51,513 nt of DNA from Microbacterium sp. (GCA_031277885.1 JAITLM010000018.1:1-51513); one strand, 5' to 3'. Shown: positions 8,680 through 17,199, counted from the first letter of the stretch. The notes: a model not told the origin generated them from the sequence alone. Numbers and translations are program-made.

Positions 8680-10140
8680 ATGACTACCGCAACGGCCGCC
8701 CCGGCCACCAAGCAGGTCGCGATCAACGACATCGGATCTGCCGAGGACTTCCTGGCTGCGGTCGAGAAGACCCTGAAGTTCTTCAACGACGGCGACATCA
8801 TCGAGGGCACGATCGTCAAGATCGACCGCGACGAGGTCCTCCTCGACGTCGGCTACAAGACCGAGGGCGTCATCCCCTCGCGCGAGCTGAGCATCAAGCA
8901 CGACGTCGACCCCAACGAGGTCGTCTCCGTCGGCGACCAGGTCGAGGCCCTCGTCCTCCAGAAGGAGGACAAGGAAGGCCGTCTGATCCTGTCCAAGAAG
9001 CGCGCCCAGTACGAGCGCGCCTGGGGCGACGTGGAGAAGATCAAGGAGAACGACGGCGTCGTCACCGGTCAGGTCATCGAGGTCGTCAAGGGTGGACTCA
9101 TCGTCGACATCGGCCTCCGCGGCTTCCTGCCGGCCTCGCTCATCGAGCTGCGCCGCGTCCGCGACCTCACGCCGTACCTCGGCCAGGAGCTCGAGGCCAA
9201 GATCCTCGAACTCGACAAGAACCGCAACAACGTGGTCCTCTCGCGCCGCGCCCTGCTCGAGCAGACGCAGTCTGAGTCGCGCACCACGTTCCTCAACAAC
9301 CTGCACAAGGGCCAGGTCCGCAAGGGCGTCGTGTCGTCGATCGTGAACTTCGGTGCGTTCGTCGACCTCGGCGGTGTGGACGGCCTCGTGCACGTCTCCG
9401 AGCTCTCCTGGAAGCACATCGAGCACGCCTCCGAGGTCGTCGAGGTGGGCCAGGAGGTCACCGTCGAGATCCTCGAGGTCGACCTCGACCGCGAGCGCGT
9501 CTCCCTGTCGCTGAAGGCGACGCAGGAGGACCCGTGGCAGGTCTTCGCCCGCACCCACGCCATCGGCCAGGTCACCCCGGGCAAGGTCACCAAGCTCGTT
9601 CCGTTCGGTGCCTTCGTTCGCGTCGCGGACGGCATCGAGGGCCTCGTGCACATCTCGGAGCTGTCCAGCAAGCACGTCGAGCTGGCCGAGCAGGTCGTGT
9701 CGGTGGGCGAAGAGGTCTTCGTCAAGGTCATCGACATCGACCTCGAGCGTCGCCGCATCTCGCTGTCGCTGAAGCAGGCCAACGAGTCGGTCGACCCGTA
9801 CGGCACCGAGTTCGACCCGGCCCTGTACGGCATGCTCGCCGAATACGACGAGAACGGCGAGTACAAGTACCCCGAGGGCTTCGACGCCGAGACCGGCGCG
9901 TGGAAGGACGGCTTCGACGCCCAGCGCGAGGCTTGGGAGCAGGAGTACGCGGCTGCCCAGGCGCGCTGGGAGGCGCACAAGGCCCAGGTCATCAAGGCCG
10001 CCGAGGCCGAGGCTGCTGCGGGCGACGACTTCGGCGCCAGCGCCCAGTCGTTCTCGAGCGACTCCGCCGGTGCCGGCACGCTGGCCGACGACGAGGCTCT
10101 CGCCGCTCTGCGCGAGAAGCTCTCGGGCGGCAACGCGTAA
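8680..10140 (+). CDS. rpsA: 30S ribosomal protein S1
   Basis: S1 (486 aa) binds mRNA on the small ribosomal subunit. Four S1 RNA-binding repeats are visible, beginning near residues 37, 124, 209 and 294; repeats 3 and 4 carry the clear GxVxxxxxFGAFVxLxxxxGLVHxSELS pattern. Four repeats is the actinobacterial form (E. coli has six). The acidic, Ala-rich tail (about 370-486) has no domain I recognise. The ATG at 8680 follows AAGGA. The codon use is strongly biased, as expected for a highly expressed gene, and a terminator follows directly. Confidence 0.96.
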   Translation: MTTATAAPATKQVAINDIGSAEDFLAAVEKTLKFFNDGDIIEGTIVKIDRDEVLLDVGYKTEGVIPSRELSIKHDVDPNEVVSVGDQVEALVLQKEDKEGRLILSKKRAQYERAWGDVEKIKENDGVVTGQVIEVVKGGLIVDIGLRGFLPASLIELRRVRDLTPYLGQELEAKILELDKNRNNVVLSRRALLEQTQSESRTTFLNNLHKGQVRKGVVSSIVNFGAFVDLGGVDGLVHVSELSWKHIEHASEVVEVGQEVTVEILEVDLDRERVSLSLKATQEDPWQVFARTHAIGQVTPGKVTKLVPFGAFVRVADGIEGLVHISELSSKHVELAEQVVSVGEEVFVKVIDIDLERRRISLSLKQANESVDPYGTEFDPALYGMLAEYDENGEYKYPEGFDAETGAWKDGFDAQREAWEQEYAAAQARWEAHKAQVIKAAEAEAAAGDDFGASAQSFSSDSAGAGTLADDEALAALREKLSGGNA

Positions 10141-10152
10141 GCATCGCCCTCA

Positions 10153-10195
10153 GAACGGGCCGTCACCTCGCCTTCGGGCGGGTGGCGGCCCGTTC
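10153..10195 (+). terminator. rpsA terminator
   Basis: GAACGGGCCG pairs with CGGCCCGTTC, with an inner CACC/GGTG and GCC/GGC stem closed by a TTCG-type loop. It lies 12 nt after the rpsA stop. Confidence 0.75.
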
Positions 10196-10265
10196 CGCGT
10201 CCGCGGACGGATCCGCACCGGCGGACCGCGAAGGGCCGGTGCGCGGACGTGTGAGGATGGAGGAC

Positions 10266-10322
10266 ATGGATCCGAACACCGTACGTCCCGGCAGCGTGCG
10301 ACGGCGGATCCGCCTCCGGTGA
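10266..10322 (+). CDS. Possible short leader peptide of the MFS gene (18 codons)
   Basis: An ATG frame of 18 codons, Arg-rich at its end (VRRRIRLR), stops with TGA overlapping the GTG start of the transporter (GTGA). GAGGAT lies 7 nt before the ATG, so the transcript could start at it. It may couple translation of the transporter, or be chance. Low confidence. Confidence 0.25.
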   Translation: MDPNTVRPGSVRRRIRLR

Positions 10323-11530
10323 GCTTCGCCGGTCACGCCCCCGGCACGCGCCCGTACCGGCGGCTCATCCTCGGGCTCTTCTTCGCCGGAATCGCGACCT
10401 TCGCCCAGCTCTATGCGCCGCAGGCCGTGCTGCCGCTGCTGGCCCGCGATCTCGCCATCGACCCCGCGACGGCTGCGCTGAGCGTCTCCGCGGCCACGCT
10501 GGGGCTGGCCGCATCGGTCATCGGCTGGTCGGTCGTCGCCGATCGGATCGGACGCGTGCCGGCGATGGCGGCCGGTGTGATCGCGGCCACGGCGCTCGGC
10601 CTGCTCGCGCCTTTCGCCGCAGACATCGGCATCCTGCTCGCCCTGCGATGCACGGAGGGGGTCGCGCTGGGTGCGGTGCCCGCCGTCGCCCTCGCCTACC
10701 TGGCGGAGGAGGTGGGGCCCCGTCATGCGGCGGCCGCAGCCGGCAGCTACATCGCGGGAACGACGGTCGGCGGGCTGGCGGGCCGGATCGTCTCCGGCCT
10801 CGTCGCCGAGGTCGCGGGCTGGCAGGCGGGCGTGTGGGCCGCGACCGGGCTCTGCGCCGTCGCGGCGGCGCTCTTCCTCTGGCTCGCGCCCGGATCGCAG
10901 GGGTTCGTGCCGCTGCGTCTGCGCGCCGACCGCGGCGACGGCGTGCTGACGCGGCTCCTGCGGCTGCTGCGCTCGCCCCGACAGCTCGCGCTGTACGCAC
11001 AGGCGTTCCTGCTGATGGGCGCGTTCGTGGCGGTGTACAACTACCTCGGCTTCCACCTCGCGGCGCCGCCGTTCGCGCTGCCCGCCTGGCTCGTCACGCT
11101 GCTGTTCCTCGCGTATCTCGCGGGCACGGCGTCCTCGCCCTGGGCGGGAGTCCTCGCGTCGAGGGCCGGGCGCTTCCCCGTGCTGCTGGGCTCGGTGGCG
11201 GTGATGGCCGGCGGCGCGGCGCTCATGCTGGCCCCGCTCACGATCATCGTGCTGGCCGGCCTGCTGCTCTTCACCGCGGGATTCTTCGGCGCGCACGCCG
11301 TGGCCTCCGGCTGGACCCCGGTCGCCGCACCCGTCGAGAGCCGCGCCCAGGCATCCTCGCTGTACTACTTCGCGTACTACGCGGGCTCGAGCCTGTTCGG
11401 GTGGGCGCTCGGCATCGCCTTCGGGTCCTGGGGCTGGGCGTGGTTCGGCGGGATCGTGATCGGAATGTGCGCGCTGGCGGCCCTCGCCGCGGCGGTCGCG
11501 CTGCGCGCCGCGGATCCGCTGCGCTCCTGA
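10319..11530 (+). CDS. MFS transporter (drug/metabolite exporter type)
   Basis: A 403-aa, twelve-helix major facilitator. The family's cytoplasmic loop 2-3 signature is seen as SVVADRIGRVPAMA (consensus GxxxDRxGRR), and a second such loop (VLASRAGRFPVLLG) lies in the C-terminal half. FAQLYAPQAVLPLLA after helix 1 resembles YnfM/inner-membrane exporter types. Its substrate cannot be told from the sequence. The start is a GTG at 10319; there is no other in-frame start that keeps the first helix intact without running into the leader region. It lies after the rpsA terminator and has no linked regulator. Confidence 0.85.
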   Translation: MSFAGHAPGTRPYRRLILGLFFAGIATFAQLYAPQAVLPLLARDLAIDPATAALSVSAATLGLAASVIGWSVVADRIGRVPAMAAGVIAATALGLLAPFAADIGILLALRCTEGVALGAVPAVALAYLAEEVGPRHAAAAAGSYIAGTTVGGLAGRIVSGLVAEVAGWQAGVWAATGLCAVAAALFLWLAPGSQGFVPLRLRADRGDGVLTRLLRLLRSPRQLALYAQAFLLMGAFVAVYNYLGFHLAAPPFALPAWLVTLLFLAYLAGTASSPWAGVLASRAGRFPVLLGSVAVMAGGAALMLAPLTIIVLAGLLLFTAGFFGAHAVASGWTPVAAPVESRAQASSLYYFAYYAGSSLFGWALGIAFGSWGWAWFGGIVIGMCALAALAAAVALRAADPLRS

Positions 11531-11588
11531 GCTGCCTGCCCCGGCGCCCTGAGGGCTTCGCGCCTGAGCGCCATGGGAGACTGGCAGC

Positions 11589-12197
11589 ATGCCTCTCATC
11601 GCGCTCACCGGCGGCATCGCGTCGGGCAAGTCCACGATCGCGGCGCGCCTCGCCGAGCACGGCGCTGTCGTCATCGACGCGGATCGGATCGTCCGCGACG
11701 TGCAGGCCCCCGGATCGCCCGTGCTCGCGCGCCTCGCGGCGGAGTTCGGCGCCGAGATGATCCAGGCCGACGGCTCGCTCGATCGCGCGCGTCTCGGGAC
11801 GCGGGTCTTCGGCGACGCGGAGGCGCTCGGCCGGCTCAACGCCATCGTGCACCCGGCGGTCAAGGAGGAGTCGCAGCGCCGGTTCGCGGCGGCACTGGCC
11901 GCGGATCCGGCGGCGGTCGTCGTCTACGACGTGCCCCTGCTGGTGGAGGCGCGCGTGGACGATCCCTGGGATCTGATCGTGGTCGCCGATGCGCCCGCCG
12001 CGGTGCGCGAGGAGCGGCTGGTGCGCGAAAGGGGTCTCGATCGCGGCGAGGCGCAGAAGCGCATCGCCTCGCAGGTGCCGGACGAGCGGCGCCGCGAGAT
12101 CGCCGATGTGCTCATCGACACCCGGGGGGCGCTCGAGGACACCCTTCGCCAGACCGATGCGCTCTGGGCGCGGCTGCGGGCGGGGGAGACGGCATGA
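11589..12197 (+). CDS. coaE: Dephospho-CoA kinase
   Basis: CoaE (202 aa) phosphorylates the 3'-hydroxyl of dephospho-CoA in the last step of CoA synthesis. The P-loop GGIASGKST is at 8-16, followed by the DADRIVRDVQ motif and VVVYDVPLLVE, all typical. Length fits the single-domain enzyme, without the C-terminal GrpB-like extension found in mycobacteria. GAGACT lies 6 nt before the ATG with no Shine-Dalgarno, so it may be leaderless. Its stop overlaps the start of the acetyltransferase gene (ATGA). Linkage of coaE to rpsA is common in actinobacteria. Confidence 0.96.
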   Translation: MPLIALTGGIASGKSTIAARLAEHGAVVIDADRIVRDVQAPGSPVLARLAAEFGAEMIQADGSLDRARLGTRVFGDAEALGRLNAIVHPAVKEESQRRFAAALAADPAAVVVYDVPLLVEARVDDPWDLIVVADAPAAVREERLVRERGLDRGEAQKRIASQVPDERRREIADVLIDTRGALEDTLRQTDALWARLRAGETA

Positions 12198-12979
12198 CGG
12201 ACCTTCTGGCGGCATACGACGCGCAGCTGCGCGGTGCGGCAGAGCTGGCGGGCGCGGAGGGCGTGCAGCTCATCGGCCCCGTCTGCGTCGGGGTGTTCCC
12301 CGGCGGCACCGGCTTCGCGAGCTACGTCGATCTCGCAGGGCTGGGGGAGCGGCGGATCCGCTCGCTGGTCGGGGAGGTGCGCGCGCATTTCCAGGCGCTG
12401 CCGCACGTGGGGTCGGCGGAATGGAAGACCCGCGGGCACGATGTCGCCCCCGGACTCGAAGGCGCGCTGCAGGACGCGGGCTTCGTCCCCGAGGAAGCGG
12501 AGTCGGTGATGCTCGGCGAGGCGGTGGCTCTCGCGGCCGATGTCCCCGTGCCGGAGGGCGTCGTGCTGCGCGAGGTCCGCGACGAGGCGGACATCCTGGC
12601 GATGGAGCGCATGCAGGCGGACGTGTTCGGACACGGCGACGGCGACGAGAGGGCGCAGCGCACGCTCGCCCGCGTCGCGGCCGGCGACGACGTCGTGCTG
12701 TGGGTCGCGGAGGCCGGGGGGCGCGTGATCAGCGCGGGCCGTCTGGAGCCCGTCGCCGGCACCGAGTTCGCGGGCGTCTGGGGCGGCGCGACGGTGGTGG
12801 AATGGCGCGGGCGCGGCGTGTACCGCGCCCTGACGGCGAAGCGGGCGCAGGCCGCGCTGCGTCGAGGGCTGCGGTACCTGCACTCCGACTCGACCGAGTT
12901 CTCCCGGCCCATCCTGGAGCGCTCCGGGATGCGCAAGGTCACGACCACCACCCCGTACGTCTGGACGCGCGGGGGCTGA
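12194..12979 (+). CDS. GNAT family N-acetyltransferase
   Basis: The C-terminal part (about 115-255) looks like a GNAT fold. It has a beta4 strand (VVLWVAEAGGRVISAGRLE), an acetyl-CoA loop in the WRGRGVYRALTAKRAQAALRRG region, and a final YLHSDSTEFSRPILERSGM strand and helix. The N-terminal 100 residues may be a degenerate second GNAT-like domain. The substrate is unknown. It is translationally coupled to coaE through a 4-nt overlap, although a function in CoA metabolism does not follow from that. Length is 261 aa. Confidence 0.82.
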   Translation: MTDLLAAYDAQLRGAAELAGAEGVQLIGPVCVGVFPGGTGFASYVDLAGLGERRIRSLVGEVRAHFQALPHVGSAEWKTRGHDVAPGLEGALQDAGFVPEEAESVMLGEAVALAADVPVPEGVVLREVRDEADILAMERMQADVFGHGDGDERAQRTLARVAAGDDVVLWVAEAGGRVISAGRLEPVAGTEFAGVWGGATVVEWRGRGVYRALTAKRAQAALRRGLRYLHSDSTEFSRPILERSGMRKVTTTTPYVWTRGG

Positions 12980-13100
12980 GGCGAGACCGGCAGCACCGCG
13001 GGGGAGCCGTGGTGGTATGCCACATATTGCTGCCTGAACAGGATGAAACGTTTGTCCACAGTAGGAGAAACTAACCGATCGGACAGTTTGTTCGTATGGT

Positions 13101-13129
13101 TTGCATTATTCGTCGGAATGATATATCTT
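13101..13129 (+). promoter_or_regulatory. Putative promoter of the Tat-exported protein gene
   Basis: TTGCAT (-35), a 17-nt spacer and TATCTT (-10) predict a start near 13136, hence a leader of roughly 157 nt. The hexamers are almost those of the ArsR promoter near 51.1 kb. Confidence 0.5.
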
Positions 13130-13159
13130 CGCTCGTGGGGCAGCGCCGGGACGCGCTGT

Positions 13160-13194
13160 GGGGACACTGGGGAAAGCTCTGGGGAGTATCTGGG
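13160..13194 (+). other. Potential G-quadruplex in a 5' leader
   Basis: Four G-runs (GGGG, GGGG, GGGG, GGG) are separated by loops of 5, 8 and 7 nt on the sense strand of the leader. Confidence 0.4.
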
Positions 13195-13292
13195 TGCTGG
13201 ACGCGTGGCGTCTCCGTCGTGCGCGTCGACCCTGAGACGCGCGCGATCTCGGTTTCCGAGCCTTCGGCTCGACCGATATCTGGAGTGCAATC

Positions 13293-13850
13293 ATGACCGA
13301 CGTCAAGAGCGGCCTCTCGCGCCGTACCGTGATCAAGGGCGCCGCGTGGTCGGTGCCCGTCATCGCCATCGCCGCCGCCGCGCCGATGGCCGCAGCCAGC
13401 ACCACCACTCCGTCGAGCGTCGGACCGCTCGTCGAGTCGTCGCCGAACGTGAAGGACAGCGTGCTGTCGGCGTCCTCGTCGCGTGTCGAGGCCTGCTTCC
13501 CCAGCGACACCTTCTCGACCCCGTTCAACCTGGTCGCCACGGTCGCCTACGACAACAGTGATCCGGCCTTCTCCCTCGCCGGGGCCACCGTCACCTCGGC
13601 GGGGAGCGTCTGGACCGTCGCCAGCCGCACCGCGACCTCGGTGACCCTGACGGCCACGCAGACGGTGACCTGCTTCGTCGGGATCACCGGCTTCGACCTG
13701 GCGTACAACGCGGGTTCGGCCGTGCCCCCGCTCAACTCGCTGACCCTGAACATCTCGGGAGTGAGCACGGACGGGACGCGCAAGATCGACGGTCTCATCT
13801 CGTCCCTCGACAACGGCCCGGTCGTCGGGCCGAAGGTCCACGACGCCTGA
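13293..13850 (+). CDS. Tat-exported hypothetical protein
   Basis: The N-terminus carries a twin-arginine signal, SRRTVIKG (9-16), then a hydrophobic stretch and a likely cleavage site after PMAAAS near residue 35. The mature part (about 150 aa) is Ser/Thr/Val-rich with alternating strands and probably forms a beta-sandwich. It has two cysteines, in EACFPS and VTCFVG, that could pair outside the cell. There is no LPXTG sorting motif, lipobox or membrane anchor, so the protein is probably secreted. The start follows GGAG. The gene is a single unit between a long leader and a strong terminator. No function is recognised. Confidence 0.8.
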   Translation: MTDVKSGLSRRTVIKGAAWSVPVIAIAAAAPMAAASTTTPSSVGPLVESSPNVKDSVLSASSSRVEACFPSDTFSTPFNLVATVAYDNSDPAFSLAGATVTSAGSVWTVASRTATSVTLTATQTVTCFVGITGFDLAYNAGSAVPPLNSLTLNISGVSTDGTRKIDGLISSLDNGPVVGPKVHDA

Positions 13851-13863
13851 TCCGTCGTCGCAT

Positions 13864-13899
13864 CGAGGAGCCCCCGACGCCAATGTCGGGGGCTCCTCG
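13864..13899 (+). terminator. Terminator of the Tat-exported protein gene
   Basis: A perfect 15-bp stem (CGAGGAGCCCCCGAC arm) has a 6-nt loop and lies 13 nt beyond the stop. The uvrB -10 begins right after it. Confidence 0.85.
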
Positions 13900-13905
13900 T
13901 AGTGT
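13900..13905 (+). promoter_or_regulatory. Putative leaderless -10 of uvrB
   Basis: TAGTGT lies 6 nt before the uvrB ATG. The intervening TAAGGG is too close to serve well as a ribosome binding site. The -35 would fall inside the preceding terminator stem. I see no LexA box. Confidence 0.45.
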
Positions 13906-13911
13906 TAAGGG

Positions 13912-15981
13912 ATGCAACCCACACGTTCGGTCCGGCCGTTCGAGGTCATCTCGGAGTACGCGCCCGCCGGTGACCAGCCGCAGGCCATCGCCGAGCTCGC
14001 GGCGCGCATCAACGCGGGCGAGACCGACGTGGTGCTGCTCGGCGCGACCGGAACCGGAAAGTCGGCGACGACGGCCTGGCTCATCGAGCAGGTGCAGCGC
14101 CCCACGCTCGTGCTCGCGCACAACAAGACGCTCGCGGCGCAGCTCGCGAACGAGTTCCGCGACCTCATGCCGAACAACGCCGTCGAGTACTTCGTGTCGT
14201 ACTACGACTACTACCAGCCGGAGGCCTACGTCCCGCAGACGGACACCTTCATCGAGAAGGACTCTTCGGTCAACGCCGAGGTCGAGCGCCTGCGCCACTC
14301 CACGACCAACTCGCTGCTCAGCCGCCGCGACGTGGTGGTCGTCTCCACGGTCTCCTGCATCTACGGCCTCGGCGCCCCCGAGGAGTACCTGCGGGCCATG
14401 GTCGCCCTGCAGGTGGGAGAGCGATACGACCGCGATGCGCTGATCCGGCAGTTCATCGCCATGCAGTACAACCGCAACGACGTCGACTTCTCCCGCGGCA
14501 ACTTCCGCGTGCGCGGCGACACGATCGAGATCATCCCGGTCTACGAGGAGCACGCGATCCGCATCGAGCTGTTCGGGGATGAGATCGAGGCACTGTACTC
14601 GCTGCATCCGCTCACCGGCGAGGTGATCGCCAAGCTCGACTCGGTGCCGATCTTCCCGGCCTCGCACTACGTGGCGGGCACCGATGTCGTGCAGCGGGCG
14701 ATCGGGCAGATCGAGGAGGAGCTCACCGAGCGCCTCGCCGAGCTCGAACGCCAGGGCAAGCTGCTGGAGGCGCAGCGGCTGCGCATGCGCACCAGCTTCG
14801 ACCTGGAGATGCTGCAGCAGCTCGGCTTCTGCTCCGGCATCGAGAACTACTCGCGGCACATGGACGGACGCGAGGCGGGGGAGCCGCCGCACACGCTGCT
14901 GGACTTCTTCCCCGACGACTTCCTGCTCGTGATCGACGAGTCGCACGTGACGGTGCCGCAGATCGGCGCGATGTACGAGGGCGACGCGTCACGCAAGCGC
15001 ACGCTGGTCGATCACGGCTTCCGGCTGCCGAGCGCTCTCGACAACCGCCCGCTGCGTTGGGATGAGTTCAAGAACAGGATCGGGCAGACCGTGTACCTCT
15101 CCGCGACCCCCGGCAAGTACGAGATGGGGATCGCGGACGGCGTCGTCGAGCAGATCATCCGTCCCACCGGCCTTCTGGATCCGCAGATCGTCGTGAAGCC
15201 CTCGAAGGGGCAGATCGACGACCTGCTCGAAGAGATCCGCGTCCGCGTCGAACGCGACGAGCGCGTGCTCGTCACCACGCTCACGAAGAAGATGGCCGAG
15301 GAGCTCACGGACTTCCTCGGCGAGCACGGCGTCAGGGTGCGGTACCTGCATTCCGACGTGGACACGCTGCGGCGCGTCGAGCTCCTCACCGAACTGCGGG
15401 CGGGCGTCTATGACGTGCTCGTCGGCATCAACCTGCTCCGTGAGGGCCTCGCCCTGCCCGGGGTGTCCCTCGTCGCGATCCTCGACGCCGACAAGGAGGG
15501 GTTCCTCCGCAGCGGCACGTCGCTCATCCAGACCATCGGCCGCGCGGCGCGCAATGTGTCGGGCGAGGTGCACATGTACGCCGACAACATGACGGACTCG
15601 ATGCGCAACGCGATCGACGAGACCGAGCGGCGGCGCGAGAAGCAGATCGCGTACAACACTGCGAACGGCATCGATCCTCAGCCGCTCCGCAAGCGCATCG
15701 CGGACATCACCGACGTGCTCGCCCGTGAGGGCGCGGACACGGCGGAGATGCTCGCCAAGCGCACCCGATCGGGGCGAGGCAAGTCGCCGACACCCAATCT
15801 GCGCCGCGAGGGCATCGCCGCGGAAGGGGCCGAGCAGCTCGAGGACACGATCGCCGATCTGTCCGCGCAGATGCTCGCGGCGGCCGGAGAGCTCAAGTTC
15901 GAACTGGCTGCGCGCCTGCGCGACGAGGTGCAGGACCTGAAGAAGGAGCTGCGCGCGATGGAGCGGGCCGGCCACGCCTGA
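13912..15981 (+). CDS. uvrB: Excinuclease ABC subunit B
   Basis: UvrB (689 aa) is the damage-verifying helicase-like subunit of nucleotide excision repair. Walker A GATGTGKS is at 44-51. The beta-hairpin that pries the strands apart is at [12 protein letters not shown], the DEAD-like motif is LLVIDESH, and helicase motif VI is QTIGRAARN. The C-terminal UVR domain that contacts UvrC is in the last 40 residues. Length is normal. It lies 5.3 kb from uvrA-uvrC rather than next to them, with the OhrR and MoxR loci between. Confidence 0.97.
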   Translation: MQPTRSVRPFEVISEYAPAGDQPQAIAELAARINAGETDVVLLGATGTGKSATTAWLIEQVQRPTLVLAHNKTLAAQLANEFRDLMPNNAVEYFVSYYDYYQPEAYVPQTDTFIEKDSSVNAEVERLRHSTTNSLLSRRDVVVVSTVSCIYGLGAPEEYLRAMVALQVGERYDRDALIRQFIAMQYNRNDVDFSRGNFRVRGDTIEIIPVYEEHAIRIELFGDEIEALYSLHPLTGEVIAKLDSVPIFPASHYVAGTDVVQRAIGQIEEELTERLAELERQGKLLEAQRLRMRTSFDLEMLQQLGFCSGIENYSRHMDGREAGEPPHTLLDFFPDDFLLVIDESHVTVPQIGAMYEGDASRKRTLVDHGFRLPSALDNRPLRWDEFKNRIGQTVYLSATPGKYEMGIADGVVEQIIRPTGLLDPQIVVKPSKGQIDDLLEEIRVRVERDERVLVTTLTKKMAEELTDFLGEHGVRVRYLHSDVDTLRRVELLTELRAGVYDVLVGINLLREGLALPGVSLVAILDADKEGFLRSGTSLIQTIGRAARNVSGEVHMYADNMTDSMRNAIDETERRREKQIAYNTANGIDPQPLRKRIADITDVLAREGADTAEMLAKRTRSGRGKSPTPNLRREGIAAEGAEQLEDTIADLSAQMLAAAGELKFELAARLRDEVQDLKKELRAMERAGHA

Positions 15982-16018
15982 CGCGTGTCAGCGGCAATCT
16001 GCGGGCGGAGGAGACGGC

Positions 16019-16351
16019 ATGGTGGATGCGGCGGTTGTCGAGTTGGCCGATCGGATCCGCGCCCTGCTGGGAGGCGCGGGGGAGATCGAGGAGCGCGCGA
16101 TGTTCGGCAGTCGCGCCTTCCTCAGTGAGGGTCGGATCCTCGTCGGGGCGCGCCGGGGCGGGGCGCTGCTGGTGCGCGTCGAGGCGGAGCGCGCCGCGGT
16201 GCTTCTGACCGAGCATGGCGTCTCGCGCGCGGTAATGGGCGCGCGCACGATGAGCGAGAACTGGCTCGACGTGTCCCCCGAGGCGATCGCGGACGATGCC
16301 GCGCTCATGCAGTGGATCGATGTCGCTCGCGAGGACGCCGGAGCGTCGTGA
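16019..16351 (+). CDS. TfoX/Sxy N-terminal domain protein
   Basis: A 110-aa protein made of one TfoX N-terminal domain, with the ERAMFGSRAFLSEGRILVGARRGG segment of that family. In gamma-proteobacteria TfoX/Sxy activates competence genes. In actinobacteria the single-domain form is common and its role is unknown, so a competence function should not be assumed. The start has GGCGGAGGAG upstream. It follows uvrB by 37 nt and may be cotranscribed with it. It converges on the small Cys protein gene, with a hairpin between. Confidence 0.8.
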   Translation: MVDAAVVELADRIRALLGGAGEIEERAMFGSRAFLSEGRILVGARRGGALLVRVEAERAAVLLTEHGVSRAVMGARTMSENWLDVSPEAIADDAALMQWIDVAREDAGAS

Positions 16352-16360
16352 CGTCGCTTG

Positions 16361-16382
16361 GCCTGGCCTGCCTGGGCCAGGC
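16361..16382. terminator. Hairpin between convergent genes
   Basis: GCCTGGCC pairs with GGCCAGGC across 6 nt. It lies between the stops of the TfoX-like and the 81-aa genes and could end both transcripts. Confidence 0.55.
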
Positions 16383-16391
16383 GGCGAGGGC

Positions 16392-16637
16392 TCAGGGGCA
16401 GTGCATGAGCGGCTTCGGGCCGCTGCGGTCGATCTCGTGGGCCGTCATCGGTGCGCCGCACAGCGGGCATGCACGTTGCGCGCGCTCGGCGGCCGAGGGT
16501 GGAGGCGTCGCCTCGTAGGGACCGACCGAGGCCGGACCCGCGAAGCGGATCAGGTTCGTGTTGATCCATGCGTACAGTCCGCCCGCCTCACGGATGCGCT
16601 GCCGGAGCGGCGGGCGCTCCGCGGAAGTGTTCGTCAT
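16392..16637 (-). CDS. Small Cys-containing protein divergent from OhrR (81 aa)
   Basis: An 81-aa soluble protein. Residues 8-32 form a basic amphipathic helix (RQRIREAGGLYAWINTNLI), followed by a Pro-rich linker. The C-terminal knuckle has Cys57-x2-Cys60, His68 and Cys80, which could bind zinc or react with oxidants. I do not recognise the family. The start is supported by TACACT on the minus strand, 7 nt before the ATG with no Shine-Dalgarno. That -10 lies inside the palindromic operator shared with the OhrR-like gene, so the gene is probably controlled by it. It converges on the TfoX-like gene. Confidence 0.78.
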   Translation of the reverse strand: MTNTSAERPPLRQRIREAGGLYAWINTNLIRFAGPASVGPYEATPPPSAAERAQRACPLCGAPMTAHEIDRSGPKPLMHCP

Positions 16638-16642
16638 GTTCT

Positions 16643-16661
16643 TTAGTGTACTAATGATTAG
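16643..16661. promoter_or_regulatory. Probable OhrR/MarR operator with overlapping palindromes
   Basis: TTAGTGTACTAA (TTAGT-2-ACTAA) overlaps CTAATGATTAG (CTAA-3-TTAG). The first covers the -10 (TACACT) of the divergent 81-aa gene. The site lies 10-28 nt upstream of the regulator's own -10 (TACCAT, 16671-16676). MarR family dimers bind such inverted repeats. Confidence 0.65.
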
Positions 16662-16670
16662 GGCAGTTGG

Positions 16671-16676
16671 TACCAT
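16671..16676 (+). promoter_or_regulatory. Putative leaderless -10 of the OhrR-like gene
   Basis: TACCAT lies 6 nt before the GTG at 16683. Confidence 0.45.
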
Positions 16677-16682
16677 CGTGAG

Positions 16683-17126
16683 GTGACCGATCCCACACCC
16701 GACGATCTGCTCCGCCTGGAGAACCAGCTCTGCTTCGCGCTCGTGACGGCCGCGCGCAACGTGGTCGGCGTCTACCGTCCGATCCTGGAACCGCTCGGAC
16801 TCACGCATCCTCAGTACCTGGCGATGCTCGCGCTGTGGGAGCAGTCGCCGCGATCGCTCGGCGACCTCGCGACCGCCCTGGCGATGGATCCGGCCACGGC
16901 CTCGCCTCTTGTCAAGCGACTCGAATCCGACGGTCTGATCGAGCGGCGTCGCAGCGCCGCGGACGAGCGCCGGCTCGACATCGCCCTCACCGCGAAGGGC
17001 GCCGCGCTGCGGGCGCGTGCGCTCGACGTGCCGCGGCAGGTGATGGCGAGACTCGGGATGACGGTGTCCGAGGTCGAATCGGTGCGCGACGGGCTGATCC
17101 GCTTCGCCGGCGCCGTCGAGCTCTGA
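16683..17126 (+). CDS. OhrR-like peroxide-sensing MarR family repressor
   Basis: A 147-aa winged-helix MarR regulator. The N-terminal LENQLCFAL stretch places Cys17 where OhrR proteins carry their peroxide-sensing cysteine. YRPILEPLGLTHPQYLAMLALWE is the OhrR alpha1-alpha2 signature. The wing (RRRSAADERRLDIALT) is intact. OhrR dimers leave DNA when the cysteine is oxidised by organic hydroperoxides or hypochlorite. The start is a GTG 6 nt after TACCAT. Unusually, no ohr gene is adjacent; the divergent partner is an 81-aa Cys protein. Sensing chemistry is inferred from the family. Confidence 0.87.
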   Translation: MTDPTPDDLLRLENQLCFALVTAARNVVGVYRPILEPLGLTHPQYLAMLALWEQSPRSLGDLATALAMDPATASPLVKRLESDGLIERRRSAADERRLDIALTAKGAALRARALDVPRQVMARLGMTVSEVESVRDGLIRFAGAVEL

Positions 17127-17199
17127 CGACGTCGCTGGCGACGGCTCCCGCGCCCGGCGACGGCTGCGGGTCGCGATCGCCGGGATGAGCGCCAGCACG

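Larger units (their letters stand above)
12980..13292. other. 313-bp gene-free leader region
   Basis: The left half (about 13010-13135) is clearly richer in A+T than the surrounding DNA and holds a good promoter. It also holds the palindrome AAACGTTT near 13046 and a short GTGG/CCAC hairpin. The right half is G-rich on the + strand. Short open frames cross it but none has a ribosome binding site or coding character. It reads as the regulatory leader of the Tat-exported protein. Confidence 0.6.

Noticed and set aside
13096..13296. 66-codon frame upstream of the Tat-exported protein
   Set aside because: It has no ribosome binding site, covers the promoter and G-rich leader, and ends just inside the real start.
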